Both the position numbers and the translations under genes were made by a program. Shown here piece after piece: positions 1 to 6,635 of a stretch of DNA of 12,900 nt. Source of the stretch: Anaerolineae bacterium (GTDB lineage Bacteria > Chloroflexota > Anaerolineae > Aggregatilineales > Phototrophicaceae); assembly GCA_020848855.1 (NCBI GenBank), contig JADLHH010000299.1, positions 1-12,900 on the forward strand, written 5' to 3'. The notes beneath the pieces are model-generated. The model was given only the letters and a program-made list of their open reading frames with translations. It ran no database searches and was not told the DNA's origin. Within the stretch, counting starts at the first letter, position 1. Every line of letters begins with the position of its first letter.

Positions 1-582
1 GAGCCAGTGCCGAACATCGTGTCGGTCAACATTGACGACGGCGCGGGGGCGTATCTGGCGATGCGGCACGTGCTCCAAAACGGGCACCGCCGGATCGTCA
101 TTCTGGGCATCGCGTCGGGCAAGCACGGGCGCTTCACCAGCTACGTCGGCACGCTGCACGAGCGTATCGCCGGGTATCGCGCTGCCCTGCAGGAATTCGG
201 GCTGGATATCGACGGTGAGCATGTGCGGCTGATCGAATGTATCTGCACGCACGAAGGCGGGCAGAATGGATTCGCGCAGGGGTGGGCGCACCGCCCAACC
301 GCTGTCGTGGCGATGGCGGATACCATCGCCATCGGCGCGCTGGATGCTGCCCGCGCGGCAGGCGTGCGCGTGCCGGATGACCTGTCGATTATCGGCTTCG
401 ACGACCTGCCGGCGTCACGGCTGACCAACCCGCCGCTGACGACCATTCACCAGCCGATTGCCGAGAAGGGCGAGTACGCGGCGCGCCAACTGCTCGAAAT
501 TCTGAGGGGCAACCCGCCCGCCGACCACTATACGTTCCCCACGCACCTGATCGAGCGCGAGTCGGTCGCGCGGCGGGGCTGA
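1..582 (+). CDS. LacI-family transcriptional repressor, C-terminal part (5' end outside window)
   Basis: The frame is already open at base 1 and ends with TGA at 580-582, so this is the distal part (about 193 codons) of a protein that is normally 330-350 residues. The N-terminal helix-turn-helix is therefore not visible. What remains matches the periplasmic-binding-protein-like effector domain of the LacI/GalR family: an early 'VNIDDGAGAYLAMRHVL' strand-helix, 'GHRRIVILG', a mid-domain 'PTAVVAMADTIAIGAL' segment, 'VPDDLSIIGFDDLPASRLTNP' split over the hinge region, and 'LTTIHQPIAEKGEYAA' near the end. Such proteins dimerise and lose DNA binding when a sugar or related ligand binds. The GTG at 7 is an internal codon, not a supported start. 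The target genes are unknown; the isomerase remnant 350 bases downstream may hint at a lost sugar-catabolic locus. The family call is firm, the ligand is not inferable. Confidence 0.9.
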   Translation, partial: EPVPNIVSVNIDDGAGAYLAMRHVLQNGHRRIVILGIASGKHGRFTSYVGTLHERIAGYRAALQEFGLDIDGEHVRLIECICTHEGGQNGFAQGWAHRPTAVVAMADTIAIGALDAARAAGVRVPDDLSIIGFDDLPASRLTNPPLTTIHQPIAEKGEYAARQLLEILRGNPPADHYTFPTHLIERESVARRG

Positions 583-594
583 AACCGGCGCGGC

Positions 595-797
595 GTATTC
601 GTGCTCGCTCAGCGTCTTGATCAGGTTGATATCGGACTGGTGATCGTCGCTGAGGTTCGCGGCAATCTGCGTCACGACTTTCGGGTGCATGACCGACTGC
701 CCATTGCGAACCGCCACAATCGCCTGAGCAAGATCGTCAGGCGGGATATCATTCAGCAGGTAGCCCGCCTTCAGTTCGCGCAACACGGCGTCCCCGG
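595..797 (-). pseudogene. Fragment of NarL-type response regulator (receiver C-terminal half), truncated at both ends
   Basis: On the minus strand about 66 codons read 'LKAGYLLNDIPPDDLAQAI' followed by 'VRNGQSVMHPKVVTQIAANL' and end in 'LIKTLSEHEY'. This is the last part of a receiver domain (conserved lysine region, alpha-5) plus the start of the linker to a LuxR-type DNA-binding domain, as in NarL/FixJ response regulators common in Chloroflexota. The phospho-accepting Asp half is missing upstream, and the LuxR helix-turn-helix that should follow 'HEY' is missing: only 12 bases separate it from the LacI-family stop codon, which lies in the opposite orientation. The open frame continues into unrelated sequence on both sides, so no functional protein is expected. 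Residues are well preserved, suggesting recent breakage or an assembly join. Boundaries are approximate. Confidence 0.7.
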
Positions 798-935
798 CAC
801 GGTGACATCCCAGTTGCCCAGACGCACGCTGTCCGCCGCTTCGGAAAGCTGGCGGATCGGTCGGGCGATACTGCGAGTCAGGAACACGGCGACGAGGATC
901 GCCACCAGCAGCGAGATCAGCGCCAGCAGGACGGG
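797..935 (-). pseudogene. Fragment of sensor histidine kinase (second membrane helix plus HAMP start)
   Basis: The minus strand encodes a hydrophobic helix 'VLLALISLLVAILVAVFL' running directly into 'TRSIARPIRQLSEAADSVRL' and 'GNWDVTVP'. This is the classical TM2-to-HAMP junction of membrane histidine kinases, with the HAMP signature proline in 'ARPIRQL'. Nothing of the sensor domain, the H-box or the ATPase domain is present. The fragment stops where the response-regulator fragment begins, in a different reading frame, and its upstream edge abuts a piece of an unrelated plus-strand enzyme. The intact parent was probably a kinase paired with the neighbouring NarL-type regulator; an internal deletion would have removed the kinase core and the first half of the regulator. 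That history is inference; the HAMP motif is directly visible. Confidence 0.65.
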
Positions 936-1010
936 GACGACCCGGACACGTGCATCCTGTTCCACTGCGGCAACTGGGCGAAGAGCTTCCTGGGCGACGA
1001 TGCCCGCATG
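930..1010 (+). pseudogene. Fragment of L-fucose/L-arabinose isomerase-like enzyme
   Basis: In the plus frame whose codons start at multiples of three, about 26 codons read 'DGDDPDTCILFHCGNWAKSF' followed by 'LGDDARM'. From memory this resembles the conserved C-terminal core of L-fucose-isomerase-like proteins, where a 'GDDPDKCV-FHCSN-PKSFF-D-RM' pattern is typical. Upstream codons turn into Gln/Arg-rich nonsense, which is the antisense of the HAMP fragment. Downstream the frame ends within six codons at TGA 1026-1028, without the expected remainder of the domain. It is therefore an isolated internal shard. It lies on the same strand as the LacI-family gene, which is compatible with a former sugar-utilisation locus. 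The segment is short, so the family call is moderate and rests on recall of the motif. Confidence 0.5.
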
Positions 1011-1023
1011 TTGACGATAATGA

Positions 1024-1071
1024 AATGACCTCGCCGTCAAGCGGACTGCAAACCGCCTGGGCGAGGTCATT
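1024..1071 (-). terminator. Strong hairpin, possible terminator for the minus-strand secreted-protein genes
   Basis: A perfect 12-bp inverted repeat (AATGACCTCGCC at 1024-1035, GGCGAGGTCATT at 1060-1071) encloses a smaller GCGG/CCGC stem (1041-1044, 1053-1056). It lies about 45 bases beyond the stop codon of the minus-strand gene ending at 1115. On the minus strand it is followed by TTCATTAT, only a weak U-tract, so intrinsic termination is plausible rather than certain. Confidence 0.45.
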
Positions 1072-1077
1072 ATTACC

Positions 1078-1109
1078 CTCACGAGCGGGCGCACGAACCC
1101 GCGTGTGAG
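1078..1109 (-). terminator. Second imperfect hairpin just after the stop codon
   Basis: Imperfect 12-bp arms (1078-1089 and 1098-1109) with an 8-base loop lie six bases past the minus-strand stop at 1115-1117. There is no U-tract directly after it. It may protect the mRNA 3' end or work together with the hairpin at 1024-1071. Confidence 0.3.
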
Positions 1110-1114
1110 ACGCA

Positions 1115-3247
1115 TCAGTAGCCCATGTGCGCCACCACCGTGCAACTGCCGGATACCGTGAACGAGACGCTTGAGCCGCTGCCGGACGCGCCGCACCCAC
1201 TCCATGACTGCACGGTGCATTTCGGGTCAGCGGCGCTGGCGCTTGCCTGAACCGTCGTGCCGGGGCTGAACAACCCGCTGCCGCAGTTCGGCGCGGTATT
1301 GATCGACGCCGAGCCACTGCCGTAGCACAATCCCATGTCAATCGACGCCGACACCGAGTAACATCCCGGCGTGTCGCCGCCGTCCGGTGGTCCTTGCTGC
1401 CCGCGACATGTGGACGGGTCCCACAGGCAGACGCCTTCCGGCGAGGTCACGCACTCCTCGGCGGGGAAGCCGCAGGTGCTGCACGATCCGCACGGTCCCC
1501 AACCGCCGCTGGGCGGCTCTTCGGTCACGGGGATGATGGGCGGAATGTCTCCCTGCGGTATCTGTGAGCAGTCGCCGAGCGCGACCACGTCGCCCTGCGC
1601 CACCCAGAGGCTGATCACGCTTTCGTGACCGGTGAACTGCGTCTTGTCAAGCTGCCACCACAGCACGCCGGTCTCGTCGGCTGCCTGCCCGACGACCGTA
1701 TATTCGATGCCGGGCAGCATGTAGACAAACTGACTGCGCCACGCGCCGGGACCGACGCGCACGGCGACACCCTCGCGGTCGGCGCGGATGGCGCACGGGG
1801 TGTCTCCAGGAACCTGCTGGCGCATGGCGACCAGTTCGTCCGAGCAGTCGACCGGCAAACCGACCAGCCGCACCACGAAGCGGAAGCCGGCATAGCCGTC
1901 CGGCAGCGCGTAGGTGTAACTGGTGACTCCAGGCGAAAGGACTTCCGTGGTATGCAGCGTCATTTCCGCCCCGCCGCTGTCCGTGCCGTAAATGGTGAGC
2001 TGATAACCGGCGATGTCTTCCATCCCGTACCAGGTGATCGCCACGGTGTCCGTCGCCGGGTCGATCACCGACATCGCCAGACCGAGGTCTGGGCACACCA
2101 ACTGCTGTCCGGGCAGGCTGACTGCCGCTTCGTCGGTGCAGAGCAGGTCACCGCCCACCAGCACCTGCAAACTGAAGGAATAACCGGCGTAACCCGCTGT
2201 CGGCAGCAGCCAGGTGAATTGCGCCGGATCGCCGGGTGTCCATTCCGCGTGGGTGAGGTAGACTTCGCCGCCCCCCACCAGGTTGCCGGTGACGTAAACC
2301 GCATAGCCGTCCGCGCCGGGCATGAGATTCCACCGTACGGTCACGCGCGCCGGGTCGCCCGAGTCCTGTTCGGCGGTCAGTCCCATGTCGGGGCAGCCAC
2401 CGCCGTCCGCCCACTGGTCGAGTGCGGGACACAGCGGGCAGCCTGCGCCGGACAGCGCGCCCGCGACGGACGTGCAGCCCGGATTATCGCCGGAACAGGT
2501 GACGAGCAGCCGAAGCGAGCCGCTCAGCGCCGGGTCTGCCGCCAGTACTTCGACTTCGTAGCGACCACTGTTTGCCTCGACCGTTATCCAGTCCTCAAGC
2601 TGCTGACCACCGCGCAGCAGCGCCACTGTGTGCCCGCGCTGGTCACGCACTTTGGCGACGAACGGAAAAGCATACGGCTGCCCCGCGCTGGGATCGCTGA
2701 CGATCAGCGTCGTCGGGCAGTCTTCTACCTCGAACGCGAAATACTGCGACGGCGCGCCCGGCGGGATGACCACATCCACCGCCTCGCCATAGTGCAGAGT
2801 CATCGCGGCAGCGCGGGCGCGCCCTAGAATGCTCAGCAGATAATCGCCGACGGTTTCACTGTCCCCGCTCAGCCGCAGTACGTAGACGCCCGTCTGCGGC
2901 AGGAAGATCGCCAGATGCGCCCCCAGTGATTCGCCGAGCGCCGTATTCTGGCTGCTTCGATCCAGAACCACGCCGTCCGGCGCGACCAGTTCGAGATGAA
3001 CGTCGAGCGTTCCCGTCCACGAATCGGCGGTAATTGTGACGAAGTCGTCCTGCTGCCCGGAAAAGCTGTAGGTCACCAGCGGCGTCGCCGCCGAGACCGC
3101 GCCATACACTTTCGAGCCGTAGCCCAGCGCGCCGCCGCTCTGGGCGAGCGTGCCGGGATTGACGCAGACGATCAGGATGAAAGCCACCACAACCAGCCCG
3201 AAGCGAAGCAGGTTCAGCCCAAAGCGGTGATAGCGTCTCGGTTTCAT
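1115..3247 (-). CDS. Secreted multidomain protein: PPC-like domain, fibronectin-like repeats, SH3b, Cys-rich tail
   Basis: 710 residues. An N-terminal export signal has a basic stretch (residues 1-15), a hydrophobic core (17-29) and a likely cut after 'TLAQ' near residue 36. Residues 38-140 resemble a bacterial pre-peptidase C-terminal (PPC) beta-sandwich ('LPQTGVYVLRLSGDSETVGDY'), and a second related sandwich with paired cysteines runs to about 255. A short Cys cluster ('CPLCP', 270-274) precedes two fibronectin-III-like domains (about 286-380 and 385-475, each with 'W..M...AGY' type cores). Residues 485-560 look like an SH3b domain ('VAVRVGPGAWRS', 'LWWQL'). Then come a Pro-rich linker, a Cys-rich knot (586-616) and a C-terminal segment (630-710) similar to an InlB-type B-repeat ('FSPGTTVQASASA', 'VQSWSGCG'). 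No catalytic motif was seen, so a binding or adhesive surface role is inferred. An AGGGAGG ribosome site lies 6-7 bases before ATG. It is a paralogue of the gene 21 bases upstream and probably co-transcribed with it. Confidence 0.85.
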   Translation of the reverse strand: MKPRRYHRFGLNLLRFGLVVVAFILIVCVNPGTLAQSGGALGYGSKVYGAVSAATPLVTYSFSGQQDDFVTITADSWTGTLDVHLELVAPDGVVLDRSSQNTALGESLGAHLAIFLPQTGVYVLRLSGDSETVGDYLLSILGRARAAAMTLHYGEAVDVVIPPGAPSQYFAFEVEDCPTTLIVSDPSAGQPYAFPFVAKVRDQRGHTVALLRGGQQLEDWITVEANSGRYEVEVLAADPALSGSLRLLVTCSGDNPGCTSVAGALSGAGCPLCPALDQWADGGGCPDMGLTAEQDSGDPARVTVRWNLMPGADGYAVYVTGNLVGGGEVYLTHAEWTPGDPAQFTWLLPTAGYAGYSFSLQVLVGGDLLCTDEAAVSLPGQQLVCPDLGLAMSVIDPATDTVAITWYGMEDIAGYQLTIYGTDSGGAEMTLHTTEVLSPGVTSYTYALPDGYAGFRFVVRLVGLPVDCSDELVAMRQQVPGDTPCAIRADREGVAVRVGPGAWRSQFVYMLPGIEYTVVGQAADETGVLWWQLDKTQFTGHESVISLWVAQGDVVALGDCSQIPQGDIPPIIPVTEEPPSGGWGPCGSCSTCGFPAEECVTSPEGVCLWDPSTCRGQQGPPDGGDTPGCYSVSASIDMGLCYGSGSASINTAPNCGSGLFSPGTTVQASASAADPKCTVQSWSGCGASGSGSSVSFTVSGSCTVVAHMGY

Positions 3248-3268
3248 GGTATGCCTCCCTCTTCAGGC

Positions 3269-4762
3269 TTACGCTGCCGGACCCCAATGAACGGGTCCCT
3301 GCGGCTCGAACGTGATATGGGTGACTCCATCACAGAGATAGCCCTGCGGCATATCTCCGAACGCGCCTCCGCCGCTGGCTTCGGTGTAGGCAGCAACGCG
3401 AATTTCGTATTCGTCGTAATCCGCCGGAAAGACGCCAGTCAGATGGTAGGACGCGGCGTCGCCCGGTACGGTGAACACCCGAATCCCGATCAGACCGCCG
3501 TCCGCCGCGCGTGCGTAAACGTGGATCAGGTAGGCGGCTGCACCGGGCGCGGGATTCCAGTGCGCGACTGCCATGCGCGACTCGCCGGGCACAACATCGA
3601 CCCCGACCGCCAGACCGGTGCAGGCTGCGGTTGTGTCGCCTTCAAAGCCAACCGATACGTCATCCACGCACAGATAGCCGGGGGCATCGCTTTCAGCGCC
3701 CGCGCTGACGATTGCCGTGAAAGGACCGCGCGCGAGGTCGGCGGGGTGGAAGGTGTAGGTGTTGCTGGTGCCACCCTCGATCAGTCGCGGCGAATCTGCC
3801 AGCAGACCGCCCGAAGCGTCGATGATGCTGAAAATGTACCATTCCGCCCCTTCGACTGGCTGCCATGTGAACGTGGCGGTGTCGCCCGTTCGCGTGACCT
3901 CGACGTTGAAGTCGGCGCACGCTTCGCCGAACGTGTCGTCGAAGCACGGACGGCACAGGTTTCCGCTTGCTCCGCTCGCCAGCGTTCCGGCAATACACGG
4001 AGGCGCTTGATCGGCGCACGTCACGAGGAGCTGCACACTGCCCGCGACCTGCCAATCGTCCGAACCGACAGTGACGAAGTAGCGACCGCTTGCCGCTGCC
4101 AGCGTGAGCCGGTCTTCCAGCGCGTCGCCACCGAAAAGCTGGGCGATCTCGGTGCCCTGCTGGTCGTGTACAGTGACGTAAAACGGGAATGTGAACGGCT
4201 GCCCGTCGCTCAGGTTCGTGACGGTCAGCACGGTCGGGCAGTCCTGCGCCTCGAAGCTGAAATCCTGCGGCGGCGGCTCAGCCGGGATGCTGACATCCAG
4301 GCTTTCGCCATAGACCAGTTCGGTCGGTGTGAGGCCGCCGCGTCCCCGCAGCTTCAGGATGAACTCGCCGGTGGTATCGCCTTCGCCGCTGATGCGCAGC
4401 GAATAGATGCCGGTCTGCGGCAGGAACAGCGAGAGAGATGCTTCAAGCGGATCGTCGGACAGAGGATGATTCGCGCGGGTGACGGGCGTGCCGCCGTCCG
4501 GCGCGACGAGATTGAGCAGGGGATCGAATGTCCCCGTCCAGTTGCGCAGCAGGACTTCGATGAAGTCCCCGGCGGTGCCGTTGAAGCTGTAGGTCAGCGA
4601 CTGACCAGGCGCGGCGACTGTGCCGAAAACGCTGCTGCCGTAGCCAATTGTGCCACCGATTTGTGCCTGTGTACCGGAGAATGACATCAGCGTCCCGAAC
4701 ACGGCTGCCAGGACGAGGATTGGTGCGAAGCGCGCCAATCCGGGCGGGTATCTGTATCTCAT
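3269..4762 (-). CDS. Secreted PPC-domain protein with fibronectin-like domains, tandem paralogue
   Basis: 497 residues. A signal peptide (hydrophobic 11-29, likely cut after 'TQAQ' at 34) leads into a PPC-like beta-sandwich (about 36-140; 'LPQTGIYSLRISGEGDTTGEF') and a second sandwich (145-250) with 'DCPTVLTV' and 'LLVTCADQAPPC'. A Cys cluster ('CRPCFDDTFGEAC', 270-282) follows, then two fibronectin-III-like domains (about 284-372 and 380-485; 'TFTWQPVEGAEWYIFSI', 'VAHWNPAPGAAAYLIHV'). It aligns domain by domain with the first 470 residues of its downstream neighbour but lacks that protein's SH3b, Cys-knot and InlB-like tail, ending soon after the second fibronectin-like domain. A GAGGT ribosome site precedes ATG by 7 bases. 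It is first in a two-gene unit behind an AT-rich promoter region. Exported, probably surface-associated; no enzymatic motif is visible and the ligand is unknown. Confidence 0.85.
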   Translation of the reverse strand: MRYRYPPGLARFAPILVLAAVFGTLMSFSGTQAQIGGTIGYGSSVFGTVAAPGQSLTYSFNGTAGDFIEVLLRNWTGTFDPLLNLVAPDGGTPVTRANHPLSDDPLEASLSLFLPQTGIYSLRISGEGDTTGEFILKLRGRGGLTPTELVYGESLDVSIPAEPPPQDFSFEAQDCPTVLTVTNLSDGQPFTFPFYVTVHDQQGTEIAQLFGGDALEDRLTLAAASGRYFVTVGSDDWQVAGSVQLLVTCADQAPPCIAGTLASGASGNLCRPCFDDTFGEACADFNVEVTRTGDTATFTWQPVEGAEWYIFSIIDASGGLLADSPRLIEGGTSNTYTFHPADLARGPFTAIVSAGAESDAPGYLCVDDVSVGFEGDTTAACTGLAVGVDVVPGESRMAVAHWNPAPGAAAYLIHVYARAADGGLIGIRVFTVPGDAASYHLTGVFPADYDEYEIRVAAYTEASGGGAFGDMPQGYLCDGVTHITFEPQGPVHWGPAA

Positions 4763-4794
4763 GGCTTTACCTCAAGCAGTAGGGGGTGACTCCT

Positions 4795-4970
4795 TATAGG
4801 AACAATTTTCCGGTGAATAAATAAGTGAAAACGCCACGGACGCCATCGTTTGAGTAATATTTCACAATACAGTTATTGTACTATGGTTTTTTACAGAATT
4901 TTGTTTTCATCCCAAATAACAGGGCGATCAAATGCAGGCAAGCTGCATTCTGCGACACGGCAAGCTAATT
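4795..4970 (-). promoter_or_regulatory. AT-rich intergenic island, probable promoter/operator of the secreted-protein pair
   Basis: The gene gap 4763-5048 contains a markedly AT-rich stretch inside GC-rich surroundings. On the minus strand it offers a TACAAT -10-like hexamer (revcomp of 4875-4880) and a TATAAG nearer the gene (revcomp of 4795-4800); no good TTGACA partner was found for either. Two small palindromes lie in it: ACAATA-N4-TATTGT (4864-4879), overlapping the TACAAT box, and AATGCAG-N5-CTGCATT (4931-4949). Composition and position just before the start at 4762 support a promoter region; the exact boxes are guesses. Confidence 0.4.
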
Positions 4971-4998
4971 GAGAGAAGAAGCGCTGGGGTTGGGGGCA

Positions 4999-5037
4999 GC
5001 GAACGGCGGCGCGCTAGTTCGCGTCCACGCCGTTCGC
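4999..5037. terminator. Perfect 10-bp hairpin after the toroid-protein gene
   Basis: GCGAACGGCG (4999-5008) and CGCCGTTCGC (5028-5037) form a perfect inverted repeat 12 bases beyond the minus-strand stop at 5049. For minus-strand transcription no U-tract follows. On the plus strand a GGTTTTC run follows, although no plus-strand gene is present. It is a possible terminator or mRNA end structure, orientation unclear. Confidence 0.35.
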
Positions 5038-5048
5038 CGGTTTTCGGT

Positions 5049-6491
5049 TCAGGTTGAAAACGTCAGGGTAATCGGCTCGCTCGCTTCAAACCGAACGCGA
5101 ATCACGCCGCCGTCCTGCTCGGCGGTGAACGGCGTGTCGGGTCGGTCGAGGCGGATATTCAGTCCCGGTAGTCTCCACTGATCGGCGTGAATCAGGGTGG
5201 CATCCGCGCCGGGAGCGCGGATCTCGAAAACAAACGCGACCGGTTCGCGGCTCGAAAGCTGCAGGCGGCGCGGTTCTGCGAACGCCTGAATGAGCGTCTC
5301 GCAGCGGGTACGCAGCCAGCACACGGCTCCGTCCGGGGTTTGCCAGTGGGCAGTGGCGGGATGAAACTGATCCGTCCGCGTTTGGTTGAGGTGGTCGGCT
5401 TCCGCGCCGAGCATCAGCCCTTCAGACAGCCAGGCGGTCACGGTGCGATTCGGCTCAATCGTGCGGGCGGCATTCCGCTCGCCCTGAAATGTGGTCAGAG
5501 CGGGCAGCACATCACCCGGCGGTTTTGAACCCACCAGCGCGACCAGCGGCATGAAAAAGAAATCAGCGGCGTGCTCGAAATGGCGGTGTACATCCGGCAG
5601 CGGCGCGTGCGTGGGCGGCACGACCGCGGCGATCCACAGACCGAGCAGCGCCAGATAATCGGTCATGTCCATCCCGTAGCTGCGGTCATATGGACCGCAG
5701 ATGTTCCGCATCCCGGCGTGATAAAACTGCGCCAGGTCGCGCCACAATCCCGCCTCCATCGAAGACCCCAGATCGCGATACAGCGGCGACGACCCGTATT
5801 CGCGCCACAGCGCCAGCGCGTAAAAATCGACTCCATAGTAGGTGGGCGAGTTGTACTCGTTGAAGGTCTGATACCGGTTGTACAGCGCGTGGATTTCGCC
5901 CGCCAGCGTGCGGGCGTAATCCCGCCAGACCGAATTCGCGTAGATTTCGCCCGCGTAGTCGAGCAGAAAAGCGCTCATCAGCGAAATGTTGGTGTATTCC
6001 GCGGCAACCTTGCGCTCGAACGCGCCTTCGGCTGCCAGTCGGATAGAATAGCGCATCCGATCCTGAAGCTCGACGGGGAGCAGTTCCCCAAAATCCTTGA
6101 GCAGAATGATGAATACCGTTCCGATGAACTCGCGCCAGTTCGGGTCATAGTCGCGCCAGACGACGGCGTCTGCCGGCGGGTGCAACTCCTGGTGATGGCG
6201 CTTGAACGTGCCGTGATACACGGCAGCAGGCTCGTCGTACTGAAAATTCAGCACGGCTTCGAGGGTCGATTGGGCGCGCGCGGCATCGCCCGGTTCCTGG
6301 CGCATCAGTAATCCCACCGCGTACCACACGGAGTCACGAATGATATACGGGGCTTCAACCTTGCCGTGATGCCGGCGGTCGAGCGGCATTTGCAGCAGGT
6401 GATGATCGGGATTCCAGCGCGGGTCTGCCCACTGCAAGGCAGCGTCGAACCAATGCCGGGTGTTGCTGTCCAGTTGGCGAACTGTTTTCAA
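5049..6491 (-). CDS. Uncharacterised protein, predicted alpha/alpha-toroid (six-hairpin glycosidase-like)
   Basis: 480 residues, cytoplasmic by appearance: no signal peptide or membrane helix. It is rich in aromatic residues and in helical segments separated by short loops, as in alpha/alpha-barrel carbohydrate-active proteins. Conspicuous blocks are 'DPNWREFIGTVFIILLKDFG' (116-135), 'EYTNISLMSAFLLDYAGEIY' (165-184), 'EYNSPTYYGVDFYALALW' (212-229) and 'GPYDRSYGMDMTDYLALLGL' (266-285), all plausible pocket-lining motifs. The last 90 residues look beta-rich ('EPVAFVFEIRAPG', 'VIRVRFEASEPITLTFST'), as in the C-terminal sandwich of polysaccharide lyases and GH-like proteins. I do not recognise a named family and assign no reaction; acidic residues in the four blocks are candidate catalytic positions. 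ATG at 6491 has AGGGAG about 10 bases upstream. It sits 144 bases downstream of the reductase-like gene on the same strand and may be transcribed independently. Confidence 0.75.
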   Translation of the reverse strand: MKTVRQLDSNTRHWFDAALQWADPRWNPDHHLLQMPLDRRHHGKVEAPYIIRDSVWYAVGLLMRQEPGDAARAQSTLEAVLNFQYDEPAAVYHGTFKRHHQELHPPADAVVWRDYDPNWREFIGTVFIILLKDFGELLPVELQDRMRYSIRLAAEGAFERKVAAEYTNISLMSAFLLDYAGEIYANSVWRDYARTLAGEIHALYNRYQTFNEYNSPTYYGVDFYALALWREYGSSPLYRDLGSSMEAGLWRDLAQFYHAGMRNICGPYDRSYGMDMTDYLALLGLWIAAVVPPTHAPLPDVHRHFEHAADFFFMPLVALVGSKPPGDVLPALTTFQGERNAARTIEPNRTVTAWLSEGLMLGAEADHLNQTRTDQFHPATAHWQTPDGAVCWLRTRCETLIQAFAEPRRLQLSSREPVAFVFEIRAPGADATLIHADQWRLPGLNIRLDRPDTPFTAEQDGGVIRVRFEASEPITLTFST

Positions 6492-6554
6492 TGGAATCTG
6501 TTCTCCCTTCAGCCCGCTTGCCGCGGTGCCGTTCGTGAACTGCCGTCGAGCGCA

Positions 6555-6615
6555 GAACCAATCGCGGGTTCCGCATTGATGCAGGTGTGGGGGCTGCTTC
6601 TTCCTGACACCTGCA
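6555..6615 (-). repeat. Two inverted repeats in the gap between reductase-like and toroid genes
   Basis: The 144-base gap 6492-6635 holds TGCAGGTGT/ACACCTGCA (6580-6588 and 6607-6615, perfect 9-bp arms, 18-base loop), placed 21 bases after the reductase-like stop codon, and GAACC-N7-GGTTC (6555-6571). The first could end the reductase-like transcript, though no U-tract follows it; the second could be an operator of the next gene. Nothing else was recognised in the gap. Confidence 0.35.
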
Positions 6616-6635
6616 CAGTGGTTTTGCAGACAGGT

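Noticed and set aside
1036..1060. Sequence around GACTGCAAAC resembles a tRNA-Cys anticodon loop
   Set aside because: Only a 4-bp inner stem with an 8-base loop forms, and no D arm, T arm or acceptor stem could be found; it is the loop of the 1024-1071 hairpin.
1625..2827. Long plus-strand open frame opposite the secreted protein gene
   Set aside because: It is an antisense shadow caused by high GC; it has no domain, while the minus-strand frame shows signal peptide and ordered domains.
2996..4684. 562-codon plus-strand open frame opposite the secreted paralogues
   Set aside because: It crosses the boundary between two clear minus-strand genes and has Arg-rich low-information sequence, as expected for an antisense frame.
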